Assembly: GCF_003991425.1 (NCBI RefSeq)
Contig: NZ_CP034346.1
Span: 2,765,501-2,829,500 of the forward strand
DNA: 64,000 bases
Direction: 5' to 3'
From: Paenibacillus lutimineralis
GTDB taxonomy: Bacteria; Bacillota; Bacilli; Paenibacillales; Paenibacillaceae
This document shows positions 8,207 to 17,440 of this stretch, piece by piece; position 1 is the first letter of the stretch; every line of letters starts with the position of its first letter. A model generated the notes under the pieces. It ran no database searches. It had not been told where the DNA came from and was given only the letters and a program-made list of their open reading frames with translations. The translations under genes were made by a program, and so were the position numbers.

Positions 8207-8845
8207 ATGGCTAAGATCGCAATCGTAGGAGCAACAGGTAAAGCAGGTAGTCGTATTATGAAAGAAGCGCTGGATCGCGGACATGAAGTTACTGCGATTG
8301 TGCGCAGTGCATCCAAATTGGACAATAAAGATGTGTCTGTGATCGAGAAGGATGTGTTCGAGTTAACAGCAGAAGATGTGAAGAGCTTCGATGTTGTTGT
8401 AAATGCATTTGGCGCGCCAGCAGGTCAAGAGCATCTGCATGTGGATGCCGGCAACGTACTGATTGAAGCGATGAAGGGAGCACCGAACACAAGACTGATC
8501 GTAGTTGGCGGGGCAGGCAGCTTGTATGTGGATGACGCGAAGACGACCCGGGTTATGGATACCCCAGGGTTCCCCGATATTTTCTTTCCGACGGCATCAA
8601 ATCAGGGCAAGAACCTGGAGATTCTGCAAGCAACCAATTCAATCAAATGGACCTTTATGAGTCCTTCGGCTAACTTCGCGATCGGCAGACGGACCGGAGC
8701 TTACCAGACAGGGAAGGATCATCTTCTCGTCAACTCCCAAGGAGATAGCTATGTCAGCTATGAGGATTTCGCGATCGCTGTGGTCGATGAGATCGAGAAT
8801 TCTGCCCATCTCAACGAACGCTTCACAGTAGTATCGGAAGCCTGA
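8207..8845 (+). CDS. NAD(P)-binding oxidoreductase, YwnB-like (NmrA/SDR fold)
   Basis: A 212-residue protein. ATG 8207 is chosen after the GGAGG at 8194-8198; the in-frame ATG at 8192 precedes that site. The N-terminal Rossmann motif IAIVGATGKAG binds NAD(P). Overall it matches the atypical short-chain dehydrogenase/NmrA group represented by Bacillus YwnB. In Bacillus subtilis, ywnB lies next to the Rrf2 gene ywnA (from memory), so sharing an operator with the Rrf2 gene at 1956 fits. It probably reduces quinones or aldehydes during electrophile stress; the substrate is unknown. A strong terminator follows. Confidence 0.82.
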   Translation: MAKIAIVGATGKAGSRIMKEALDRGHEVTAIVRSASKLDNKDVSVIEKDVFELTAEDVKSFDVVVNAFGAPAGQEHLHVDAGNVLIEAMKGAPNTRLIVVGGAGSLYVDDAKTTRVMDTPGFPDIFFPTASNQGKNLEILQATNSIKWTFMSPSANFAIGRRTGAYQTGKDHLLVNSQGDSYVSYEDFAIAVVDEIENSAHLNERFTVVSEA

Positions 8846-8864
8846 TTCATATAGATTGCCCTTT

Positions 8865-8908
8865 AAATGCCCGCAACGTTAATAAGTTGCGGGCATTTAT
8901 TTTTGTTA
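8865..8908 (+). terminator. Terminator of the catE-ywnB-like operon
   Basis: AAATGCCCGCAAC (8865-8877) pairs perfectly with GTTGCGGGCATTT (8886-8898) over 13 bases with an eight-base loop, followed by a T-rich tail. Confidence 0.92.
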
Positions 8909-9058
8909 TTTTATCAGATGGAAAGGTACCTAGAATAACAAAAAGTAAAATTCGTTCCAAAATGCACATTTCTATTTCTTATGAGGCAGAGTTAGCTTTC
9001 TTACAATGAAAGTACAACAGATACACATTTGCTAGACAACTGCCGAGGAGGAGAGAGA

Positions 9059-9967
9059 ATGAAGCAGTCCAAAAAATCCTTACAGCTCAGCATGGGGATA
9101 AAGGAGCAGATCGCCGGGTATTTATTTGTCACTCCCTTAATGCTGGGACTGATCATTTTAAGTTTGATTCCGGTGATTGGTTCCTTGCTGCTTAGTTTCA
9201 CGAATTGGAACTTTGTTGCTGGAATCGGCGCCATGAAGTTTGCCGGATTAGGCAATTTTGAAAAGCTGATACACGATAGTGTGTTTATGAAGAGCCTGGT
9301 CAACAATTTAATATTCATCATTATTGTTCCGGTTACCATGATCGTTGCACTATTCCTAGCCATTCTGATTGATAAACATATTTATATGAAAGGTTTCTTT
9401 AAAGTAGTTTATTTCCTTCCATATATTTCGAGTATCGTGGCTATAGCTATGGTATGGCAGGTGTTGTTCCATCCTTCGCTGGGACCGGTCAACAATTTGC
9501 TGATCTCCCTTGGTGTAGACAACCCACCAAAGTGGCTTGCCGATATCGATTACGCCTTGCCGTCGCTGATGATGATCCAATTATGGATTATGCTCGGCTA
9601 CAACATCATTATTTACATAGCCGGATTACAATCCATTCCTAAGGATCTCTATGAAGCATCAGAGATTGATGGAGCAAATGCATGGGTGAAGTTCCGCAGC
9701 ATTACATTACCTTGCGTATCCCCTACGACATTTTTCTTATTAGTTACAGGGATCATCGGTACGTTCAAAATTTTCGACCTGATTCAGGTGCTGACACAAG
9801 GGGGACCGGCCAATTCTACGACAGTTATCGTCTATGAATTGTATGATACAGCCTTTAACCAGTTAAAGACGGGGTACGCTTCGAGTATGGCGCTGGTTCT
9901 GTTTGTAATCTGTCTTATCATTACTACCCTGCAAATGCTGGCTCAGAAAAAATGGGTTAATTATTAA
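9059..9967 (+). CDS. Sugar ABC transporter permease (MalF/UgpA type)
   Basis: A 302-residue membrane protein with six predicted helices. ATG 9059 follows GAGGAGGAGAGAG; an upstream TTG at 9029 has no site. The EAA loop that docks with the ATPase is visible as YEASEIDGANAWVKFRSITLP. It pairs with the permease at 9994 and the binding protein at 11062 as a CUT1-family carbohydrate importer. No ATPase gene is present; these systems usually share an MsmX-type ATPase encoded elsewhere. The linked UGL enzyme suggests unsaturated glucuronyl disaccharides as substrate. Confidence 0.9.
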   Translation: MKQSKKSLQLSMGIKEQIAGYLFVTPLMLGLIILSLIPVIGSLLLSFTNWNFVAGIGAMKFAGLGNFEKLIHDSVFMKSLVNNLIFIIIVPVTMIVALFLAILIDKHIYMKGFFKVVYFLPYISSIVAIAMVWQVLFHPSLGPVNNLLISLGVDNPPKWLADIDYALPSLMMIQLWIMLGYNIIIYIAGLQSIPKDLYEASEIDGANAWVKFRSITLPCVSPTTFFLLVTGIIGTFKIFDLIQVLTQGGPANSTTVIVYELYDTAFNQLKTGYASSMALVLFVICLIITTLQMLAQKKWVNY

Positions 9968-9993
9968 GAACTCAACGAGAGGAGGTACTCAAA

Positions 9994-10815
9994 TTGAAAA
10001 TAAATATGTCGAAATTAATATGGACGATTGTAATGGCTTTGATCGGGATTTTATTCGTACTGCCTTTCATATGGATGTTGTCGACTTCCTTTAAGCCCGA
10101 GACGGATGTATTTAAATTCCCGATTGAATGGATTCCGAAGCATTGGAACCTCGTCGAGAATTACAGGACTGTGTGGAGCGGTCAGTTTCTGCGCTATTAC
10201 TGGAACTCTATATACATCACCATCACAACTACGGTTATTAATGTTACCGTCTGTGCACTAGCGGCCTATGGCTTCTCAAAATTACGCTTCTGGGGCAGGG
10301 ATACGATGTTCGTATTTGTACTTGCCTTGTACATGGTACCGCCTCAGGCTTCATTGGTTCCACAGTTCTTATTGTTCAACTGGTTTGATTTGATCAATAC
10401 GCATACGGGTCTTATACTGCTTAACAGCTTTAGCATTATTGGAGCTTTCATGTTGAAACAGTTCTTTATGGGCGTTAACAATGAATATCTCGAGTCCGCT
10501 AAAATCGATGGAGCGGGTTACTTCCGCACCTTCTGGCAAATTGCTTTGCCGCTCATTCGCCCAGGCGTGGCTACTTATGCAATCCTTCGTTTTATCTGGA
10601 CCTGGAATGATTACCAATATCCGTTGATTTTCCTGAAATCAAAAGAGCTGTTCACTGTTCAGCTTGGTATCAGACTGTTTGGGGATCAATACGGAGATGT
10701 CTATTCCTTGATGATGGCCGGGGCGGTATCTGCCATTCTTCCACTGTTGATTATCTTTGCCATCGGTCAGAAGCAGGTTATTGAGGGAATCTCGCTTGGT
10801 GGTGTAAAGGGATAA
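9994..10815 (+). CDS. Sugar ABC transporter permease (MalG/UgpE type)
   Basis: A 273-residue protein starting at TTG 9994, eight bases after AGGAGGT. It has six predicted membrane helices and the EAA motif ESAKIDGAGYFRTFWQIALP. It forms the second half of the membrane channel with the product of the gene at 9059, 26 bases upstream. A stem-loop and a cre-like site follow before the binding-protein gene, so the two permeases may be expressed at a different level from the binding protein. Confidence 0.9.
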   Translation: MKINMSKLIWTIVMALIGILFVLPFIWMLSTSFKPETDVFKFPIEWIPKHWNLVENYRTVWSGQFLRYYWNSIYITITTTVINVTVCALAAYGFSKLRFWGRDTMFVFVLALYMVPPQASLVPQFLLFNWFDLINTHTGLILLNSFSIIGAFMLKQFFMGVNNEYLESAKIDGAGYFRTFWQIALPLIRPGVATYAILRFIWTWNDYQYPLIFLKSKELFTVQLGIRLFGDQYGDVYSLMMAGAVSAILPLLIIFAIGQKQVIEGISLGGVKG

Positions 10816-10828
10816 TGAAGTCAAAATA

Positions 10829-10862
10829 GTTTCGCTTCCGTAAAAATAGGAAACTTCGAAAC
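10829..10862. repeat. Intercistronic stem-loop
   Basis: GTTTCG (10829-10834) pairs with CGAAAC (10857-10862), with an inner TTCC/GGAA stem. No T tract follows. Such elements between permease and binding-protein genes often stabilise or divide the messenger. Confidence 0.5.
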
Positions 10863-10887
10863 AAATTTGAGTATGGTAGGCTGTTCA

Positions 10888-10901
10888 TGTAAGCGATTAC
10901 T
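10888..10901. promoter_or_regulatory. Candidate cre site (CcpA)
   Basis: TGTAAGCGATTACT matches 13 of 14 positions of the cre consensus (TGWAANCGNTNWCA). It lies about 160 bases before the binding-protein gene, suggesting glucose repression of a promoter in this gap. Confidence 0.5.
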
Positions 10902-11061
10902 TATTATGAGTTGAACTGATGATTGTACAGATGAATGCTTCGGGTGAATTGTTCTTCCGATCGCTGTTGTTCACGGATTTTCGCCTGTTCTCTGTGCAAT
11001 CTTTAGTTCAACTATTATAGAAATCGCTTGAGTAGTTAGTAGTTATTAGAGGAGGGTCTAT

Positions 11062-12417
11062 ATGAGGATGAAAAGATGGTCAGTATTGTTGTTAAGCTTG
11101 TCTCTTGCTCTAACGGTTACAGCTTGCGGTGGTGGTAATGCAAAGAATACAGAACCTCAGGCGAATGGTGCGAACAACGCTGGGGATAAGCCAGCAGCAG
11201 AGCAGGTTACGCTGAAGCTTAGCACTTGGCAGACGGATGCAAAAGCACAATGGAGCAAGATCATCCCTGAGTTTGAGAAAGAGCATCCGAACATTAAAGT
11301 AGAACTGGATCTTCTGAATGAAAAGGGCGATTCCGTAGCTTCGATGCAAAAGCTGGATCTGATGGCAGCATCAAATGATCAGTTGGATATCGTTGAATTG
11401 CCTTATACGAATTATACTCAACGTGCGGATATCGGATTGTTCGAACCGTTAGATGATTATATCGCGAAAGACGGCTACAAATATGAGGATGAATACTTGG
11501 TAGATACGCAGGTGAACGGCAAGATTTATGCTCTTCCATCATCTATGCAGCGTTGGTTCATAATTTTGAACAAGTCGATGCTGGATGAAGCAGGCTTACC
11601 AGTACCAACGGATTGGACTTGGAAAGATTTTGAGCAATATGCGAAGACCTTGACCAAAGGAGAAGGTGCTGAGAAACGCTTCGGTGCTTATCTTCACAAC
11701 TGGCCGGATTACTTCCAATTACAGTTGATGAGCAAACCTTCTGACAATACGTTCCTGAAGAACGATGGAACTTCTAATGCCAAGGATCCACTCTTGAAGT
11801 TAAACCTCGAGATGATGAAGAGAATGATGTATGAGGATAAGAGCGCAAATCCGTATGAGGATATTATTTCGCAAAAGTTAGCTTATCGTAACCAATATTT
11901 CAATGGGCTTGCGGCTATGCTGCCAATTGGTGACTGGATGGTAGCGGAATCCGGAGGAACGGATGCAATCCCGGCCACTTTTGAAACGGTATTCGCACCG
12001 CTTCCTAAATTGGAAGGAGAGAGCCAGCACTATTCTCCGGTTCAACCCACTTATATGGCGGTAGCGTCGAAATCCAAAAATAAAGAAGCTGCCTACCAAT
12101 TTGTTAGATGGTATACCTCTCAAGGATTAGAGATTGGCGGAAGAGTATTCTCTGGCTGGGCTAAATCGGATACGGATAAGCTGGTAGATACCATCGTGAA
12201 TTCGTCCAAGGATCCTTCGAAGATTAATGTGGAGTCGTTGAAATACACCATGAAGAATTCAGCTCCTGGATCTGCCTCTGTACCTGCCAAATATGCGGAC
12301 GAAGCGAAGAATGTCGTTATCCCGGAAGCAGAACTATATCTGATGAATAAGCAGGATATCGATAAGACGATCGACAGTATTGATCAGAAGATTACTGAAG
12401 TTGTAAACAACAATTAA
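11062..12417 (+). CDS. Sugar ABC transporter substrate-binding lipoprotein
   Basis: A 451-residue family-1 solute-binding protein. The signal peptide ends in the lipobox LTVTACGG, with Cys22 as lipidation site, so it is anchored to the outer face of the membrane. The mature domain (about 50-445) has the extracellular solute-binding pattern, starting at TLKLSTWQTD. The start follows GAGGAGGG. Unusually it lies downstream of both permeases. With the UGL gene at 16000 it probably captures unsaturated disaccharides released by polysaccharide lyases; that substrate is inferred from context only. Confidence 0.9.
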   Translation: MRMKRWSVLLLSLSLALTVTACGGGNAKNTEPQANGANNAGDKPAAEQVTLKLSTWQTDAKAQWSKIIPEFEKEHPNIKVELDLLNEKGDSVASMQKLDLMAASNDQLDIVELPYTNYTQRADIGLFEPLDDYIAKDGYKYEDEYLVDTQVNGKIYALPSSMQRWFIILNKSMLDEAGLPVPTDWTWKDFEQYAKTLTKGEGAEKRFGAYLHNWPDYFQLQLMSKPSDNTFLKNDGTSNAKDPLLKLNLEMMKRMMYEDKSANPYEDIISQKLAYRNQYFNGLAAMLPIGDWMVAESGGTDAIPATFETVFAPLPKLEGESQHYSPVQPTYMAVASKSKNKEAAYQFVRWYTSQGLEIGGRVFSGWAKSDTDKLVDTIVNSSKDPSKINVESLKYTMKNSAPGSASVPAKYADEAKNVVIPEAELYLMNKQDIDKTIDSIDQKITEVVNNN

Positions 12418-12508
12418 ACTACCTCTTAAACAGGTAAAATTATTGCACTGGGGAAGTACAATAATAACTCTGGTTCTCCTAATAGCAGGACTATACAATG
12501 ATGGTATA

Positions 12509-12531
12509 AGGGAAAACGTTATGTTTTCCCT
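12509..12531 (+). terminator. Hairpin before the YesM-like gene (attenuator or weak terminator)
   Basis: AGGGAAAAC (12509-12517) pairs with GTTTTCCCT (12523-12531) around a five-base loop. The tail is only moderately T-rich, so partial read-through into the kinase gene is likely. A smaller TATTG/CAATA hairpin sits at 12441-12463. Confidence 0.5.
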
Positions 12532-12566
12532 ATTCCAATTCATCTAAGATGTGGGGCCTGTAAATC

Positions 12567-14363
12567 ATGAATAGGTTTAATTTCTCTTTGCGCAGAAAAC
12601 TGATTTGGTCAGCATTACTTTGTTTTCTTCTACCGCTCGTCGGCATTTACCTGATGACCAATTATTTGACGAAGGATCTACTTCTAGAGCGTGCGGTCTC
12701 TAGCTCCGAAGATGGATTACGGGCAATACAGTCGGAAGTAAACAGCGTATTGGACCAGACCCTGGAGATATCCAATGTGGCTCTCATGAATTCGGAGATT
12801 AGGCAACAGATTCAGTGGGGCCAGAAGAAAAAGGGGTCGCTAGAGGAGAAAGACGACTATCACCTAAATTACAGCAGGCTAATCCGCATGCTGGATGAAC
12901 TGTTACGTCAGTATGATGATTTTTATGTCACCATCCTGGGAAAGAACGATTTTACATATACCAATTATTCGTATAGCGATTACAATCCTTATAAGCTGTA
13001 TAGTCAGCCATGGTTTGAGAAATTGGATCATGCCCCGGCGTTCTCCACCTATTGGGTTGGTCTACAGCCCAATTATTATGACGGGGTGGAGAAGAAGGAA
13101 TCCTATGTAATCACCATCGGTCGTCCGATTCGAACTTCATCCAATAGTATTATCGGATATGTTGTTATTAGCGTAAATGAGCGCAAAATCAACAGCGTGC
13201 TCACAAAAAAAATGAACCAAAGCCAACAAGTCATGCTGCTGAATGAAGAAGGGATAGTGATGTCCCATACAGACCGATCATTTATTGGCAGCAGAATGGA
13301 CTGGTGGGGACAGAGCGAGAATGACCGTACAGTCGATATTAATGGCAAAAAATATGTATATGCCGAGCAGGCAATTCATGCAAATGACTGGAAGCTGGTT
13401 AGTCTGATTCCGTTGTCATCGGCCATTTCCAAGAATAGACAAATCTTATTGATCAGCTTTGGGTTGCAGGCTTTGTTCTTCACTATTTTCTGTATTCTAT
13501 TGACGGTATTAATAGCAACCTTTACCAAGCCAATACGCGATTTAAGCCGCTTTATTACTCATATCGGGCGGGGCAGACTGGATATGCGTTCCGGAATTCG
13601 TGGCAATAATGAGGTCACTTTGCTGGCACGAACGATTGATAACATGTTGGATCGAATTGAGTCCATGGTGGATCAAATCACGATCGAGCAGACCGGGAAG
13701 CGCAAGGCAGAGCTTGAGATGCTGCAGGCCCAGATTAACCCGCATTTTATGTTCAATCTGCTCAATTCCATCCGCTTCAATATTCTGAGCCGGGGGGACC
13801 GGGAGAATGCGGAATTGATTGAATCGCTGTCGTCTCTACTGCGTATGACAATTAACCGTGATAATGAGTTCATCACGCTACAGGAGGAGATCAATACGAT
13901 TGGGCATTATACCCGGTTAATGAATTTCCGTCATGCGAATCAGGTTCGTCTTGATGTGAGCTTGAATCCAGGCTGTGAACGGGCACTAGTGCCAAGATTT
14001 ATGATTCAGCCTTTTATTGAAAACGCAATCATCCATGGCTTTGAGCAATTTGATGGTGATATCTTCATTGAGGCAGAACTTATAGAGCAGCAGCAAGGCG
14101 CCAGTGATATCAAAATTACAGTTCGTGATAATGGAGCTGGTATGAGCAAGTCGAGGTTGGAAGAACTGCACGCCAAAATGGATAAGGATCAGGGTAACGC
14201 CAAGGATGGGCCAGGACAGGGATTCTCTGGAATTGGGGTACTGAATGTGTTTCAGAGATTGCGCCTGATCTATGGTAGGAAGGTATATACGGAACTACAC
14301 AGTGAAGAGGATGTTGGGACGGTTATCGTAATTCAATTCCCGTATGAGACTAAAACGAGGTGA
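12567..14363 (+). CDS. YesM-type sensor histidine kinase (GH88 locus)
   Basis: A 598-residue membrane kinase. Helices near 12-32 and 292-314 frame a large extracellular sensor (dCACHE-like), followed by a HAMP segment (about 315-370) and the His_kinase domain, with His393 in LQAQINPHFMFNLLNSI. The ATPase part has the N box FIENAIIHGF and DNGAGM. Such kinases sense extracellular sugar and activate an AraC-type partner. The ribosome site is weak. The partner regulator starts six bases after its stop codon, and flanking genes point to control of the importer and UGL gene. Confidence 0.9.
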   Translation: MNRFNFSLRRKLIWSALLCFLLPLVGIYLMTNYLTKDLLLERAVSSSEDGLRAIQSEVNSVLDQTLEISNVALMNSEIRQQIQWGQKKKGSLEEKDDYHLNYSRLIRMLDELLRQYDDFYVTILGKNDFTYTNYSYSDYNPYKLYSQPWFEKLDHAPAFSTYWVGLQPNYYDGVEKKESYVITIGRPIRTSSNSIIGYVVISVNERKINSVLTKKMNQSQQVMLLNEEGIVMSHTDRSFIGSRMDWWGQSENDRTVDINGKKYVYAEQAIHANDWKLVSLIPLSSAISKNRQILLISFGLQALFFTIFCILLTVLIATFTKPIRDLSRFITHIGRGRLDMRSGIRGNNEVTLLARTIDNMLDRIESMVDQITIEQTGKRKAELEMLQAQINPHFMFNLLNSIRFNILSRGDRENAELIESLSSLLRMTINRDNEFITLQEEINTIGHYTRLMNFRHANQVRLDVSLNPGCERALVPRFMIQPFIENAIIHGFEQFDGDIFIEAELIEQQQGASDIKITVRDNGAGMSKSRLEELHAKMDKDQGNAKDGPGQGFSGIGVLNVFQRLRLIYGRKVYTELHSEEDVGTVIVIQFPYETKTR

Positions 14364-14368
14364 GCTGC

Positions 14369-15973
14369 ATGTTGACAGCGATTCTGGTGGATGATGACTA
14401 TCCGGTGCTGCGCTATCTCTCCGAGAACGTGGCATGGGCAGAGCTTGATATCGAACTGATGGGCTGTTATTCGAATGGCCTCGAGGCTTGGGAGGGATCG
14501 CAGAGGAGATGGCCCGATATCGTCATTACCGATATCGGGATGCCCAAGATGAATGGTCTCGAGATGCTGGAGAAGTTTAGTACAGTGAATCCGCAGCTTC
14601 GGTCGGTCATTCTGTCTTGCCATAATGAATTTGCTTATGCTCAGCAAGCGATGAAGCTGAAAGCGAGCGATTATATTCTGAAAGAGAGCTTGAATGTGGA
14701 ACAGCTGCAGCAACTGCTCAGCCATATCTCAGCTGATCTGAGCAAGGAGAGAAAACAGACAGCGGAGGCTCTGAGATATATGCAGATCGAGGCGATGAAT
14801 CGCTCAGCCCTCAAGGAGAACTTCCTGAAGGACACGTTATATCAGCTCTCCTGGACGAAGGAAGCGTGGCTCAAGCAAGCTAAGCTGAACGGGTTAATGC
14901 TTGATGCCAAGCACTATGTCCCATTAGTAGTGAGCGTGGATCGCATGTCCGATATGATTCGCACCCGCCAAATGAACGATCATACGATGGTGTTTGCGGT
15001 GGAAAATGTCCTGCAGGAAGTACTGGATGCGATGCACCGCAGTGTTATTTTTCGCTATAGCCAACATGAACTTGTCATTCTCGTCTGCTGTGTAGATCCT
15101 ACCAAGGAGCAGCAGTTGTTATACTACTCTATACCGAAGGCGATTCAAGCGATCAAGCAATATGTGAAGATATCAGTCACTTGTCTGTTGGGACGCCAGG
15201 GAGACACGCCGGAAGAGCTGCGCCGCATCTTGCTGCCGATGCTGAACGATGGCAGTCAGCGCTTCTATTTAAGGGAAAATGAGCTGCATCGGTATGAGAA
15301 GGCTGTATTCTCAACGGAAGATATGTATGGGGAGTACGCTGCCTTTTTCTCGAAAATAAATGATAGTCTGGCGCTGAATCTACAGGAGCAATTGAAGAAC
15401 ATTATCGAAGAATGGGCACGATGGGTTGAGGATCATCGCTTCCATCCGGCGAATGTGAAGGAATGGGTGTTACAACTGCTCATGGAGCTCCAGATGAAGA
15501 CGATGGTCACGCTTCGAGCCCAACCGAACCTATCCGAAGATAAGCTGTACGATGTCGTTAACAGTATCCACTCGATGGAGCATCTGAAGAGCTGGATTAT
15601 GGAATATTTGCTGAAGCTATCCAGAAAATTAAGCATTCTATCGATCCGTTCCAAACGAACGGAGGTCATTCGGGCACAGCAGTACGTCATCCAGCATGTG
15701 ACTGAGAAATTAACGCTGGAGGACATGGCCGCTTATCTGAACTTGAATTCCAGTTACTTCAGTCGCTTATTCAAACGTGAGACCAATCAGAACTTTATCG
15801 AATACGTCAACATGGTGAAGCTGCAGAAGGCGAAGCAGCTATTGGAGCAATCCAGCAAGACGATCGAAGAGATCTCGGATTATTTGGGGTACGCCAACAA
15901 GAGCTACTTTATAAAACTATTTAAACGGGAGATCGGTATGACGCCGAGCGAATACACATCCTGGAATGGATAA
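14369..15973 (+). CDS. YesN-type response regulator (AraC family, GH88 locus)
   Basis: A 534-residue regulator. ATG 14369 follows ACGAGGTGA at a good distance; GTG 14360 lies inside that site. The receiver domain has VDDDYP and phosphoacceptor Asp55 in DIVITDIGMP. A long linker (about 130-420) is typical of YesN proteins. The C-terminal pair of helix-turn-helix motifs (about 430-530) contains NSSYFSRLFKRET and NKSYFIKLFKREIGMTPSEY. It is probably phosphorylated by the kinase at 12567 and activates the importer and UGL genes. Confidence 0.9.
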   Translation: MLTAILVDDDYPVLRYLSENVAWAELDIELMGCYSNGLEAWEGSQRRWPDIVITDIGMPKMNGLEMLEKFSTVNPQLRSVILSCHNEFAYAQQAMKLKASDYILKESLNVEQLQQLLSHISADLSKERKQTAEALRYMQIEAMNRSALKENFLKDTLYQLSWTKEAWLKQAKLNGLMLDAKHYVPLVVSVDRMSDMIRTRQMNDHTMVFAVENVLQEVLDAMHRSVIFRYSQHELVILVCCVDPTKEQQLLYYSIPKAIQAIKQYVKISVTCLLGRQGDTPEELRRILLPMLNDGSQRFYLRENELHRYEKAVFSTEDMYGEYAAFFSKINDSLALNLQEQLKNIIEEWARWVEDHRFHPANVKEWVLQLLMELQMKTMVTLRAQPNLSEDKLYDVVNSIHSMEHLKSWIMEYLLKLSRKLSILSIRSKRTEVIRAQQYVIQHVTEKLTLEDMAAYLNLNSSYFSRLFKRETNQNFIEYVNMVKLQKAKQLLEQSSKTIEEISDYLGYANKSYFIKLFKREIGMTPSEYTSWNG

Positions 15974-15999
15974 AATGAATCTAGAGGAGATGAGGAACG

Positions 16000-17124
16000 A
16001 TGTGGAACGCAGCAATTGGGGACGCACTGGTTAAGCTGAAACAAAATATCGTCAAGCATCCGGGCAAGCTGCCTCATATCATAGAGGGACAGCGCTACGA
16101 ATGGGGAGAGAATAATGATTGGATCGAGGGATTTTACATCGGTATGATGTGGCTTGCTTATGAATATGGGCAGGATACATTCTATAAGGAGTCGGCCGAG
16201 GATTATCTGACCAACTTCGAGGAGCGTCTGGAGCAGCATGTTGCTCTGGATCATCATGACATCGGCTTCTTATATTCTCTGTCGGCGGTAGCGGAGTGGA
16301 GAGTAACGGGAAATGAAGCGGCACGTCAAGTTGCACTGAAGGCAGCGGAGACATTATTAAAGCGCTGGCGCCCACAAATCGGTATTATCCAAGCCTGGGG
16401 ACTTGAGGATGATCCTGAGAATGGGGGGCGGATGATTATCGACTGTCTGCTGAATCTCCCGCTGCTGTTCTGGGCATACGAACAGACTCAGGATCAGAGA
16501 TATTATGATGTTGCTATGCGGCACGCGTTGATCAGTCAGAAATTCCTCGTTCGCGGGGATGGCTCATCCTATCATACTTTTTATTTCGATCGGGCTAACG
16601 GAAATGCGATTCGTGGGGGTACACATCAAGGTTATGAGGATGGCTCCACATGGACGCGAGGTCAAGCCTGGGGGATTTACGGCTTCGCTCTGGCTTATCG
16701 TTATACGAAGCACGATGCCTTCTTGGATACTTCTAAGCGTCTTGCGAAATACTTCATCGAGCATATGCCTGAGGATGACGTGGTGTACTGGGATTTTGAT
16801 GTTCCGGTTGAAGCGGGAACGCCGCGAGACAGCTCGGCCTCGGCGATCACCGCGTGTGGATTGCTGGAGCTGCTGGAATTGACTTCGGAGGATGACTCCA
16901 GCCGTCAAATGTTCGCGGATGCTCTGGATCGCACAATGAGAGCGCTGGTAGAGAAATATGCGACTACGGATATTCCAGCTGCAGAAGGGTTATTGAAGCA
17001 TGGCTCCTATCATGTTCGAGGAGATCGAGCGCCCGATGATTATATGATCTGGGGCGACTACTTCTATTTGGAGGCTCTGGTACGGCTAGAGAAGGGAATT
17101 AAGGGTTATTGGTATGTAAAATAA
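16000..17124 (+). CDS. ugl: Unsaturated glucuronyl hydrolase (GH88)
   Basis: A 374-residue cytoplasmic enzyme of the (alpha/alpha)6-barrel family GH88, very close in length and local sequence to the unsaturated glucuronyl hydrolase of Bacillus sp. GL1. Its catalytic Asp88 and Asp149 correspond here to Asp87 in LDHHDIGFLYSL and Asp148 in GRMIIDCLLN. The enzyme removes 4,5-unsaturated glucuronic acid from disaccharides made by lyases acting on hyaluronan, chondroitin, heparin, gellan or xanthan. There is no signal peptide, matching import by the upstream transporter. No lyase gene is visible in the window. A terminator follows. Confidence 0.92.
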   Translation: MWNAAIGDALVKLKQNIVKHPGKLPHIIEGQRYEWGENNDWIEGFYIGMMWLAYEYGQDTFYKESAEDYLTNFEERLEQHVALDHHDIGFLYSLSAVAEWRVTGNEAARQVALKAAETLLKRWRPQIGIIQAWGLEDDPENGGRMIIDCLLNLPLLFWAYEQTQDQRYYDVAMRHALISQKFLVRGDGSSYHTFYFDRANGNAIRGGTHQGYEDGSTWTRGQAWGIYGFALAYRYTKHDAFLDTSKRLAKYFIEHMPEDDVVYWDFDVPVEAGTPRDSSASAITACGLLELLELTSEDDSSRQMFADALDRTMRALVEKYATTDIPAAEGLLKHGSYHVRGDRAPDDYMIWGDYFYLEALVRLEKGIKGYWYVK

Positions 17125-17130
17125 ATGATT

Positions 17131-17175
17131 AATAAGTCCGGTTCGGGTGAATTCCCGGGACCGGACTTATTTATA
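17131..17175 (+). terminator. Terminator after ugl
   Basis: AATAAGTCCGGT (17131-17142) pairs with ACCGGACTTATT (17160-17171), with an inner CGGG/CCCG pairing. The A/T-rich flanks would let it work in both directions. Confidence 0.85.
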
Positions 17176-17227
17176 TTACGTATGCAAGCCATGCTAGAAA
17201 AGTCATTCAATAAAGTGGAAAATCGGC

Positions 17228-17365
17228 ATTCTAGCGGGTTTAAGCAATAAGGAGTTGTTTTGTTTGACGTACAAGAACAATATTCGAATAAGGCCTGATT
17301 ACGAGGTATCATTGAATGATAGAATTCTTTTCTGCGGTGAGCATATCAACAGTGGGAGAGCTTGA
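17228..17365 (+). pseudogene. Relic of a TrkA-C (RCK) domain, probably a potassium-channel C-terminus
   Basis: A 45-codon open stretch without a start ends at TGA 17363. It contains IRIRPDYEVSLNDRILFCG, which resembles the end of TrkA-C domains (a PD turn, then a basic/acidic loop before hydrophobic strand residues and Gly). The rest of the gene is absent. This is a resemblance judged by eye. Confidence 0.35.
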
Positions 17366-17440
17366 AAATTTATATTATCCGCTCCAAGCATAATCTTGGT
17401 TTTTCGTGCGTTTTTAAAACGAGTTTTTTTGGTTTCTCTC

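Noticed and set aside
13542..13894. Open frames antisense to the YesM-type kinase genes
   Set aside because: They are mirror images of strong coding sequence, without ribosome sites or family features; the same applies to the other long antisense frames, such as 57658-58266 and 50772-51230.
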